DNA from: Lobosporangium transversale
Lineage: Eukaryota; Mortierellomycota; Mortierellomycetes; Mortierellales; Mortierellaceae
Assembly (NCBI RefSeq): GCF_002105155.1
Contig: NW_019028984.1
Location: 682,001 to 746,000 of the forward strand
Length of the DNA stretch: 64,000 nucleotides
Direction: 5' to 3'
The notes below the pieces were generated by a model that saw only the letters and a list, made by a program, of their open reading frames with translations, was not told where the DNA came from and made no database searches. Below are positions 48,379 to 58,848 of this stretch, piece by piece. The position numbers and the translations under genes were made by a program. The number at the start of each line of letters is the position of its first letter. Position 1 is the first letter of the stretch.

Positions 48379-49967
48379 CATCTACAAGCGACAGCGTGTA
48401 TCCTACAGATTACATGATTCTGGCTTTTTATTTCGAAGGAAATAAGCGAAGGTGAGTCTAGAGGGGGGTCTGGAGCTGCGATACTCATCGTGCTCTGTTG
48501 CAATATTATGATAGAAAAAAATTAGGGTAAAAAACACTAATGTGCTAAAAAGATTAGCAGTAGAAATTAGTGGCAATAACGCGCCACACATAGACGCGAT
48601 AAATCTTTGATATGAAGTTTTTAGAACGAACCTTTGTCATCCTACAGATAAATACATAGTTGCCTGGTATAAGTCCCTCTACCAGAAAATGAATAAATAC
48701 CCCATGGGTGTGGTGTGTGGACCCATATCTTATTCTCACTTACTTTTCTACTGCTTACTATCTACAAAATATTTTTCACGCTCTATTCCGCTCGACAGTC
48801 ACCCGAAAGAAAGTCTGGTCAAAGTGGGTTATTTATTATTTTTTTTATTTTGAATCTCTGACAAACAGCTCATTTGTGACATACAAAAACGCTTCACCAA
48901 CCAAGATGGAAATTTACGCTTTTATTAATGAGGCCAATGTGGATAATCAGTGAAGTTTTTGGGCAGTACATGCTGAGTGAAAACGGCAAGAAATAGGATT
49001 GAAGACAGTGCTTCTCTTCATAACCATTTCAAAATTTTATTTTTTTGACCAAATTTTCTTTCAGATGACTGTACAATATGAAGCTAATCCCTAGACGCAG
49101 TGAGCATCTACATGTGCTACCGAGTATGCGACACTGCGCGCTAAAGATGACCCAAGGCAAGTTCTGGCTATTTTATTGATGAAAAATCAATCCTGATTGA
49201 ACATGATAACAAACTTGGAATGTAATGAGACAAAAATAAGGATCTTTATCAACGTAACAGAAGAGTATTTATGCCTCTTTTCTATCACTATAGGTCACGG
49301 TTATGCTATTAAAGGATTTTAGCTATTTAGATATAGGGATACAGGTAATTGTGGCACGATCGGCTTTGAGTGCGAACTGTTGCCAACTATCAAAGACAAG
49401 TAATCTCTCGGGTGAGAGGATAGACATTCCACAAAATAAACTGAGGTCTGCCCATTGTATTTTGGTGAATTTAGTAAACAAAATTCAGTATCGAGGGCGC
49501 TTGAGCTCTTAATAAGGAAGGGCAGAGATAAGGAGATAGAAGAAAGAGAAAAGAAAGTGAGTAGTGACACGGCACGCTATGCATCGTAACAATGAGTATG
49601 ATCGTTTATATATCTACCGAAACAAACTACACATTAGAGGTCCCTAATTACTGAACCCATCGTTATATGCTTAATAACGTACGGAAACACTAGAGATGTA
49701 CGCACGCGCTAAATGAAAGAAAGCATTGGTGAACCATCCACAATCTATAGCAACACGACCAACAAAAGTGCAAAGTAGAGCGGCATAGTATATTTCAATT
49801 ACAGATAAATCGTTTGTAATTCTTTATTTAGTCCCAGAATCGCATAAAAAATATCAACATCTATTCTGGGCTACGTACGACCTTGATAAGATAAATATTC
49901 TGGTCAATATTTGATACTTGGGTATCGAGCTTGTATCGTCTGGTAGCGGTGTTAAAGACTGAAATAA

Positions 49968-50030
49968 AGGCCCCGTACAAATAAAAAAAAGCCCCCGGGG
50001 AGCAGTGTAAATAAGGTGTGTACGGGGCCG
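49968..50030 (-). repeat. Inverted-repeat block, right copy, with own hairpin
   Basis: The plus strand shows GGCCCCGTAC near 49968 and its exact complement GTACGGGGCC near 50020, with a loop of about 42 bases that contains the palindrome GCCCCCGGGG. The inner part is related to the left block at 48344 in opposite orientation. Confidence 0.55.
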
Positions 50031-50901
50031 TGCAAATATCTTTTTCCTTGCTCTATAGTGTAGTGTAGAGCGTATTAAATAACCAAGCTCTTGAATGACA
50101 TTTGTATACAAAAAACACATAGTTCAACGAGGTTTCTCTTTTACTCTTTATCTTGTCAAGACCGGACAAAATAATTAGGAATAAAATATGGATTAACCTA
50201 ATTGGCAACCCCAATTTTGAAAACCCAGCTATCAAAGAACACCCTCATGATTTGCTTGGCAACCTACCCGGTGTTATTTGGCCTTTTTCTTGTTTAATCT
50301 GTAAAAACCTTCGTATATCGTTTACTAAGGACAATCCTGAATTGATGAGAAGCAGAGGAGTTCCTATTGAACTTGTTGACAACCAACAAAAAAAGGGCCA
50401 CCAAGCTTTTTGATCGTGACATTCAGTTACAATCCAGTGATAGTAACGGTTAGAGATGCACTGACGTATTTATACGATCCTAACGCTTCCTGTCTATTGA
50501 CATTTTTTTTTTTTTTTTTTTTTTTTTTTAGAGGAAGCTCACCAATTAAAGGCGGGTTTTAATTGAAAGCCTGAAATAATCCCATGCAAATAACTTCATT
50601 ATTTGGCAGTCCAGTTGGTACCCAAGCGTGTGAAGTAAAGTGGCTGCCCCACGCCACGGACAATGACCTTTATGTCTCGATGCTTTCCAAGTCGAAAAAT
50701 ACCTTGAGATACCATGCATTCATATTTCTTTATGGTGGTTCACTTTACCACAATCACCCACATTCCTTCGAGTAGCTCATGAGTACATGAATAATGCATT
50801 TTTATTTCCACACCAAGGCCGAATATATTGAGTATACGCGTTCACCAATTGTAGGATGCCTGTGATCTTTGCTTATATAGAGTACTATTCTCGTGAGCAC
50901 C

Positions 50902-53900
50902 TTAGTTTAGCACTGGGTGTGGTGTTTCTTCAAGAACAGATCCATTCGTGACACCCTGGATTCGCAGCTGCTCAAGGTTTGGGAGTGAGTCTGAAACATA
51001 TAATAGGATAGAAAACATAATATCAGCCTTTCGTTTATATCGGGTTCTCCCGACCTTTAGGTTCAGATTGAAAATAGAACATACTTTGCAATAATAAGGC
51101 TCGTTCTTCTGTTACATCCGTGTATTCTAGGTTGAGTGTGTGCAACTCATGGCATTGTGTAAACACAGCAAGCGCCTCGTCGTGGATATATTTGTTGAAC
51201 CCCAGGTTGAGACGCTTCAGTTTCATAGAAAAGAATGCGCTCTTGCTAAGTTTAATGATCCCTGCCACTGTCAGTTTTTCACATCGATTAAGTGAGAGCT
51301 CCTCGAGCCTACCGAGATCTATTCATGCAATGTAAATAGTTATGATACGGAATAAAAAAAGAGTAAATGTATTTTGCTTGTTGGTATATTGATACAGCAC
51401 CATGAACGATACCTCTTAAGTAATCCATAGCCTTATCTCCTACGGATGTTCTATCAAGTAGGAGCTCTTTTAAGGATGTCATATGGACAAGCACAGCCGC
51501 ACCGACATTGGTAAGTTTCGTCCCTGCGAGCGATAGTAATTGTAAGTTTACAGCCGAGGCCAAAGTCAGGATTGCATCATCTGTCACGTATAGAAACCCT
51601 GTCAGGTCTAGGTGCGTGAGTGGCAGAGCTATCGAAAGAAATAGACAAGAAAAATTGCGCAGCGTTAATAAAGATCGGCTCATAAACTCATAATACCGTG
51701 GTCAATATCATTTTAAGTACCAGCTGCGGCAGGGAGGACGGTCAATAGATCGTGCTCTCGGTTAGGAAAGCTGATATTTTGCAGTTTATGAAGTGCTGTT
51801 GGTAAAAATAAGAAATGTAAATACTTGTGGGCATTCATGTTTCGTATATCATTCACTATAAGCTGTTTCATTTTCGTTCACTGTACCGGTAACACAGAAC
51901 TCCAGCGAGTTAGCTCCAATATTGGGACATGCGCTGAGATTAAGGACTTGGACAGCCATGAATACCGGCGTCAGTTTCATCAAGTCGTTATCAGTAATCT
52001 GTGTCCTTGCCAAGTCAAGCTTTAGTAGACAAGCGAACGCTCCGTCGTCAGGCACCTTGATCGGGGCAGACCCAAATGCAGCCGTGTTGTTCAACTTGAG
52101 TGTGCTGAGGTTCGTTAGCCCTGCACAGACAAAAAAAAAAGAAGTCAGTAATGTGTTTTCCAATAACATGCAGACACGAGTTATAGCGCAGGGTCATATA
52201 CATGCCTTGTAAGTTGACAAAAGAATATGGTCCACCAATCCCTTGACAAAATGATACATCGAGAGTATGTAAAGTCGATTTCCAAGCAGCCTCAGATATG
52301 ATTCTTGCAAGCCCATTCGATGTGATCTTTGTGCCCGACAACAAAAGCGTCGTCAAGTTTGGTAGGTTCAATGTGAACCCAAGCGTCTTATCTGTCACTC
52401 GGCAGTGTGAGAGGTCCAAATACTCCAGCTCTTCAAGACGAGTAATGTTTGCAAAACCACTGTCGGTGAGAAACGTACATTCTTTCATGCTCAAGTATGT
52501 CAGTGATCGAGCTTGTGAATTTCCGATGGTGTCCATCAATGAATCTGTGGCACGAGAGTATGAGTCTAGGACCATACTTTGGATGGAGCAGCGATGGAGC
52601 CTCTTTAAGGTCAGTTGGTCAAGCTGCTTGAGTTTCGTAAGCTCATGGACAATGCCCTCTGCTGCTTGAGGCCCAACATTCTCTTTAAGCAACTTTAGAT
52701 GCCTAGTTGATGCCGCGTTTCCTGCTATCACCAAGAGAGCAACTTCATGACAACAGATCGCCTGCAGGCTTGGAATATCTCTCTTCTTTGCCTTTTTCTG
52801 AGGAACACTTGGACTCTTATCGTTTTCACCAGCACGATTCACAATTCTGTTCGCCATGGCATCCAGAATGCGCTGACGGCGAACTGCATCTGTCTCTGTC
52901 GGAATATCCTCAGTCGGGGCTTGGTTCCGGCCCATTGTTGAGGACTGACTCTGATCTGTTGCCGAGGAAGAAGATGCCGAGCCAAGAGCATGTCCGACTC
53001 CTGAAAACGGCAAACCGCGGCCACGTCCTCTACCACGCCCTCGGCCTGCGACGGGATTCTGGTGATTGTCGTGTGGGGGTTGGTGCGGCATAGGAAGAGC
53101 ATACATCATATCATCTTCTTCATCATGGTCACCATCGTCGCCATTACCAACTTGATGGTCGTCACTACCTTCATTTCCTTCGTTATCTTCGCTGTCGTTT
53201 TCAGTCTCCATGTTCCCTTGGCCTCCATCACCCTCATATCCGTTGCTATCTTCGTCTCCGTTTAAATCGTCTTGCGTAGGTGGCTCCTCCATTTCTATAT
53301 CATTGGGAAGCCATGTATTTGGAGGTGCAATAGGTTGAGGTGCTGGGATCGGCATTTGCACAAAGACATTGAGTGAACAACTGGGACATAAACCGGCATC
53401 TAACAGTGTAAGATCTCTATCACCAATGGTGTATTCTCGACGAGGAAAGGGCTATTTACCACAAGAAAAAGGGCTTTCATTAATATCGCCTTGTATCGGC
53501 TGTATGCCACAGAGAGGAAATAGCCTTGAGTACTCTAAGCCTTGATCCTATACCTGAATTAGGCTGATGTCTGCAGATCCAGTATCTCCACCCTCTGACC
53601 GCACTAGCTCAAAAAGATCTTTGATAGTTGCATTGTTCTCGAAAGAGCGCTTCACCACAGTCCCATTTTTTAGTCGGAGCTAAAACAAGGATGCACATGA
53701 GTATTCTATTTCTGCTGACATCAGAATGCAATGATAATAAAAAAAGATTCTGTCCAGAAGCTTGTAGAAGCTGTATATTGTAATGAACATACTTGAACCA
53801 TCGTTTGGGATTTGGCTGTGGTCGATGGTGTGTTATTGTTGACACTTATCTGTGGCAACAGTCTAGATGTATTTATATTTTGGGATGTAGCAGCGGAAGT

Positions 53901-54582
53901 TGGAGTGTTGCCTGATGAAGATATCGGGACATTATTGCTCCTGAGTTTCCTATTCTCTCTATCTTCCTTGAGATCATTTAATGCTCTTTGATGTGCTAGT
54001 CGAGCCTCTTGTTTCGCCTTTTTGGCCTGCTCAGCTCTCTTATTCGCCTCTGAAAGGCGAGCAGCGTTTGTGGCCTGAGCCTCTTCTTCCTTGTGTCGAG
54101 ATGTCAGCGGAAGCGGCGGGGTTATCTGTGCTGGAGTTTGATTACGAATGATATTGATTTTTATCTTTTTCGACGCAGATGATGCTGCTGCTTTTGTATC
54201 ATCTGAAGGAGTATTGTCTGAAGAAGCTGATGCCTGCTGTAGCTTTGACTCTGCGAGCGCCTGCTGCAAATCCGCATCAAATATTTCATCATCCTCGTCA
54301 CGCAATCGCAAGGCTGCTCCAGTCTGAGAAGGCTCGATTCTATCACTGTTCTCAAATATCCTAATTATTTGGTCCACATATTAAATGGGATTGAGAATAG
54401 ATGTGTCAGACGCGCCGCTCCTTGCTGTTACAGATACGGCAGGCAATTCATAGCCCGTTTCTTTTAGACACCAACCATTCTGTTGCAGCTTCGATAGTTT
54501 GGTTCCCTGCATCAACTGCGGCTCTCGCTTGCCTGAGATTGAAACCAAGCTGAAGTAAATTGGCGCGCAAATCACTACTCAT
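50902..54582 (-). CDS. UBA-UIM-UBX-LRR fusion protein
   Basis: About 980 residues in about nine exons. Exon 1 encodes a UBA domain (LLQLGFNLRQARAAVDAGNQ, then AATEW completed over the intron). Residues about 36-226 hold a UIM-like motif (DADLQQALAESKLQQ), a Lys/Ala/Glu coiled coil and a Ser/Thr-rich linker. The UBX domain follows: LRLKNGTVVKRSFENN, then PFPRREYTIGDRD with the FPR p97-contact motif, and LLDAGLCPSCSLNVFVQ. This much equals UBXN1. The same exon continues through a Pro-rich, acidic and RGRGRG linker into a large leucine-rich-repeat domain: LTYLSMKECTFLTDSGF, LEYLDLSHCRVTDKTL, LLKLDLARTQITDNDL, LQLLSLAGTKLTNVGA, LKRLNLGFNKYIHDEAL, to the stop at 50902. Ubiquitin and Cdc48 binding by the N-half is family knowledge; substrate choice by the LRR is inference. 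Confidence 0.8.
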
Positions 54583-55648
54583 GACTAAAATAAAAAAAAA
54601 AGTTTAAGTGAATGATGTAGTGTGAATGAAACAGGAATTAGGACAAAAAACGCCTTTTGGAATCAAAAGAGTGCCACATCTATGAGGACACGTGTGCAAA
54701 ATGGGAATAAACATGAAAATAGGAAAAATGGACAAAGCGCGACTCTTTTGAGAGTCGCGCACATAGAATTTTAAGCCAACTACACGCGTATATGCTAAGG
54801 ATGCTCTGAATAATGTACATGTTAAATACTCACTATCAAGATTGCAGAAGTCTATACTCTACAAGCCTGTTTGCATATAGTTCGGTTCGGATGCTTCGAC
54901 ACGTGCCACACAAAAGAAAGGTGCCAATGGGGGATGGCTCAGCTCTTCAATCGCAAGGATACGTCTGCGTGTCTTCTGGACACATATATATTCTTGCAAA
55001 TAAGAGGGAACACTATTCTTTAACTACATATATATATCTTCGCTAAGGTGTCTCCATTCGGAGCCATGTTATTACACAAGTTAAAGGGTCTTTTGCTCAA
55101 TCAACAACTAAACTCCACATGAAAGCAGTCTAGTTCCTGCTTAAAGTCCTCGCCAGAGAGCCACAGACACATATATTTTTAAAATATCCAAATTGAATTA
55201 ACCTTGCAAAAACACCAATTCTTGGTATCCAAAAATGAAGTATTCTATCCAATTTAAAAACGTGACAAATATGTGTGTCCCTGACTTTCTGGCAAGCTCT
55301 TTTTTAAGCGTGATTCGTATTAAAAGTTTGTGGTGACACTTTAAGGATACAAAATATAAAAATATAAACTATACGAAAGGAATTTGGTTCCTGCCAAGGC
55401 CTAGTGAAGTAAAGCCACACTGAGCGCATGGCGTAGTTGTTTGTAATTGAATATTATAAATTAGAAAGGGTAAAGAGTGGGAGCGCATATCGTCTTGATG
55501 CTGTCAACGGAAAACCTTATACTTTTGATCCGGAATAGTACACTTGCACAAAACTTTTTTTCTTATTCTTTTGGGATGCCATTCGCTTTAAGACAACATT
55601 CAATTCGGTCGGCTGTTCACTTGCAAGATGTGGATTGGATGATCAGCT
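54583..55648. other. Divergent promoter spacer
   Basis: It lies between the UBX-LRR gene (-) and the SCP2 gene (+). AT-rich, with short accidental frames only (one at 54813-55046). No repeat or RNA gene is seen. Confidence 0.5.
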
Positions 55649-55656
55649 TATAAAAA
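55649..55656 (+). promoter_or_regulatory. TATA box of the SCP2 gene
   Basis: TATAAAAA about 120 bases before the start codon, followed by a long CT-rich leader (55665-55765). This is typical of highly expressed fungal genes. Confidence 0.65.
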
Positions 55657-55771
55657 GGGTGCCTTCATCCTCCAACTTCTACTTCTCGATTTTACTTCCT
55701 TACACACTCAATTACCTACTCTCCACTCAACTCACTTTTAACACCTTTACCCAACATCAACTATATCCAAC

Positions 55772-56603
55772 ATGTGTAAGTGTTCAGTTTATCGATCTCT
55801 CCAAGCAGTCTACTCGGTCTGCAATCCTACCACCCTTAAATGTTGCAATTGTAACAACCATGCTGTTATAGATTCGCTCTAGCAATACATGGCCAGGTGT
55901 CTATTTTCAAATTAACTCAAATCGTTGGAATCACTATAACGATAACAAAGAAGACAATGAGAGATATTATCATAAGATCTCACCATCATTTGAAAGCAGC
56001 TCAAAGATATAGTCGTCCATTTGCAAAGAAAAAAGACTTCCATTTCATTTTTTCTTCTACTTGACTGACAACATCTTTTTCTAATTAATTATTTAATTAT
56101 TTCTTCATGTAGCTCTCCAGGTCGATGGTTTCAAGTCCTCTGCTCTTCTCACTCAGATTGATGAGCATCTTAAGACCCTCTCTGATGCTGAGCGCCAGGA
56201 GCAGGTCAAGAAGGTCAAGGGCATCTTCCAGTTCAACGTCAAGAACAACGCTGGCCAAGTCGGTATGTGCATTGCTATATTTTACCCTAATTCCTATCTT
56301 CATAATATACATGAATCGTCTATTCATCCAATCCCTTTTTTCAACGTTTTAGCCACCTGGACTTTCGATTTGAAGACTGGCAACGGCTCGATGCACAAGG
56401 GAACTGTCGAGGGCAAGAAACCCGACATTGTCATCGATGTTAAGGACGAAGACTTTGTTGCCCTTGCTGAGGGTAAGGCCAACGGTCAGAAGCTCTTCAT
56501 GTCTGGCAAGATCAAGGTCAAGGGTGCCATCATGATGGCTACCAAGCTCGACTCTGTCCTCAACTCCGCTAAGGAGAAGACTGGCTTCAAGGCTAACCTG
56601 TAA
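55772..56603 (+). CDS. Peroxisomal SCP2-domain sterol carrier protein
   Basis: Three exons: 55772-55775 (only ATG plus one base), 56113-56262 and 56353-56603, giving 134 residues, the size of a stand-alone SCP2 protein. The fold binds fatty acyl-CoA and sterols in a hydrophobic tunnel. Visible blocks are TLSDAERQEQVKKVKGIFQF, ATWTFDLKTGNGSMHKG, KPDIVIDVKDEDFVALAEG and KLFMSGKIKVKGAIMMATKL. The C-terminus is KANL, the same tetrapeptide that serves as the peroxisome signal of catalase, so import by Pex5 is likely. The first intron is unusually long (337 bases) and lies after the fourth coding base. The stop codon runs straight into a run of A. A fit to yeast Pox18-type proteins is likely. Confidence 0.92.
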
Positions 56604-57985
56604 AAAAAAAAAAAAAAAAAATCCTAACAATAACAAGTACCTTTAGAAAACAAAATAAAATTGTAATATACTTATACACTGATCATTTCTGGACAGAAAA
56701 TACTTTACAATGACTACAGAGTAAACAAAATGCTTGCCATTGTTAAAAGATAATTATGTTTGTAAATGATTGGTCATCAAAGAAAGGATCTTCTCTACAT
56801 TTTTCTCAATATTAGGATCTGATCCATACGACTTTGCTGTGGCATATCCAGGATGGTTTACAACTTCAAGCGTGTTTGTTTCCATCATCGATAATCGTCC
56901 GTTCCTGCCACTTCCATTACTCTCATTAAGCCGTATTCTCGCGGATGTTTCTTCCAAAGACTATCACGCTGCGGGGAGCGCAACATTATATGGAGCAGCA
57001 TTCATATCCTTCATAACTGTTCATTTCATCTTCAGCTACTAGCGATGCGCACTGTGCCGAGGATTTCAGGGATGTCTATTTAGATTGTATGGCTTGGAAA
57101 TGCTCTTGATAAATGGGTGTCTTCGAGATGGTCCCTGAGAGACAGATTTTTTTGATTTTGTAAATAATAGCCTAATCTAAAAATCTGTGAAGATGAATGT
57201 GAAGCGAATGTAGAGTGATGTATCTTCCAGTTCCTCTCTCTTCCTAGTCATGCACTAGCTAATTGCTAGTATCCTCTTTTTCATCGGCCTTAGCATGCGA
57301 GCTATTACTAGGATGTACTGTATCGAGGATTCAGAAGACTACCCTCCTAGGTCCTTCAGAGCAGGAAAATCTCAACCCCTTGTATGGGAGAAGGTTACTC
57401 GCGTGTATACCAGCTCTGTTGTTGAATGTACGCCACCACTAGCCTTCATCTCTGTCTTTGGTGCTGATTTATACTAGTAATCATGAGTACCCCAAATAAA
57501 GCATGGATATCTCTAGCAACAACAAAGGCTTCGAATTGCGGACTTGTCTATCCCTATTAATGATACCCTTAAGCCTTTATCCCTGTACCCAGGTATAACT
57601 CAAGCCGCTCTTGCTCGGGTTCTGGTGGGACTTGTGTATAATTTCCATGCTGTAAAGAAATACTCTTCCATAAACGCAGCAAGGAAAAAAATCCGATGTC
57701 TGGACAGATATTCCAAAAACCGTCACCTTGTTGATGGAGTAAATTTTTCCGTTGATCGAAAGAGTCCAGTCCTCGATCATAATTTCTAAACATGAAAAGG
57801 GGATGCATTGCATTACATGCAAAGTCCTGCTCCCTTTTATCAAGCAAAGATCTTGCGTTGGGCTTGGGCTTCTCAGCAAAATCTTTTTTTTTTTTTTTTT
57901 TTTTTTTCTCTTTCACTCTCCTTTCATTATTACACACAAACTGTTTTTGAAAATAAAATATAATTACACTTTACATTATCAAACC
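56604..57985. other. Spacer with possible last exon on minus strand
   Basis: It begins with an A-run of about 19 directly after the SCP2 stop. A minus-strand frame (56754-56957) has a plausible hydrophilic sequence (DPNIEKNVEKILSLMTNHLQ) and could be the last exon of an unrecognised gene, but no upstream exon was found. A T-run (about 57883-57907) and a CT-rich stretch precede the next gene. Confidence 0.4.
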
Positions 57986-58528
57986 ATGTTCAAACTGCTT
58001 CTCGCGACACTCGTCGCCATCTCGGTGCTTTCTACACATGCACAGGCCCTTTGTGTCTCAAGTCCTCGTGGCTGTCCTAGAGGGTCCCGCTCACAGCTCG
58101 ATCGCCAGGTCTGTGTCCAAGACGGCTATGCTTACACTCAACCTTTTCACTGTATAGAAACAAACCACCTCAACGACTTCTTTGGCCAAGACCAAGACCA
58201 AGACCAAGACCAAGACCCCAGTGCTGAAGTTAACATTAAAAGCAGAGTCATCAAAAATGCTGGTTACTGTGTCAAACGTTGTGACGAGTGCGGAGATGAT
58301 ACTCGATGCGATTTTGTGAAAAATGCTTGCGGCCTAGGCCCCAAGTACAATTACATCTGCACGTTCATCCCTAAACAAGGAACGTATCGAATTGTAACCA
58401 ATAATAGCCACTGCGTCCGCTTCTGTGATGAGTGTCCTGCTGGAACACGCTGTGTCCAGGGCGAAGATATGTGCCGCGACCTTAGCTATCCGTCCAGCTA
58501 CGGTCTTTATTGTTCTCATGATGTTTAA
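57986..58528 (+). CDS. Secreted cysteine-rich protein
   Basis: A single exon of 180 residues. The Met at 57986 gives a good signal peptide (MFKLLLATLVAISVLSTHAQ); an earlier in-frame Met at 57752 would bury it and is rejected. The mature part is Cys-rich. After a first region (ALCVSSPRGCPRG...) comes a run of repeated Gln-Asp, then two related modules: YCVKRCDECGDDTRCDF and HCVRFCDECPAGTRCVQ, each followed by more Cys residues. Secretion and disulfide bonding are inferred. No known family is recognised; small secreted Cys-rich proteins of fungi act as effectors, surface proteins or antimicrobials, and nothing here decides which. Confidence 0.8.
   Translation: MFKLLLATLVAISVLSTHAQALCVSSPRGCPRGSRSQLDRQVCVQDGYAYTQPFHCIETNHLNDFFGQDQDQDQDQDPSAEVNIKSRVIKNAGYCVKRCDECGDDTRCDFVKNACGLGPKYNYICTFIPKQGTYRIVTNNSHCVRFCDECPAGTRCVQGEDMCRDLSYPSSYGLYCSHDV
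58184..58217 (+). repeat. (CAAGAC)n coding microsatellite
   Basis: Five or so tandem CAAGAC units encode the Gln-Asp run of the secreted protein. Copy number is likely to vary between strains. Confidence 0.85.
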
Positions 58529-58848
58529 ACATCTGTCAATAGCACTAAAAAAATAAAAATAAAAATAAAAAGGCATGTATTTGTTTTCCTTGCCCACGAA
58601 CTTGAGCTGTAAGAAATGAATAAAGAAATAATGGGTGCATTCATTGATATGAAAAGATGTTTTTATATTAAAATGTTTGCAATAAATAATAACTTGGTCT
58701 TACATGGGAAAATACAGTTGTACAAAGTGATTAAAATCGTAGTGGATGGACAAGAAGTGTGATATAAAGAAATAAATACAAAACAGACCAAGAGAACATA
58801 TTTCTGTTATAAGCTAAGTAAACAAATGACAAATGGCTAATGGTATCC

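Larger units (their letters stand above)
48289..50901. other. Gene-poor segment with inverted repeats
   Basis: No convincing gene. Several 60-90 codon frames are scattered on both strands without domain signal. A T-run of 27 lies at 50503-50529. Two related GC-rich blocks in opposite orientation (listed separately) sit near 48344 and 50026, so a non-autonomous element of about 1.7 kb may fill most of it. Confidence 0.4.

Noticed and set aside
56754-57042. Opposed small frames on both strands
   Set aside because: The minus frame could be a last exon, but no upstream exon was found; the plus frame is its shadow.
57752-57985. N-terminal extension of the secreted Cys-rich protein
   Set aside because: It would translate a T-run as polyphenylalanine and bury the signal peptide that begins at 57986.
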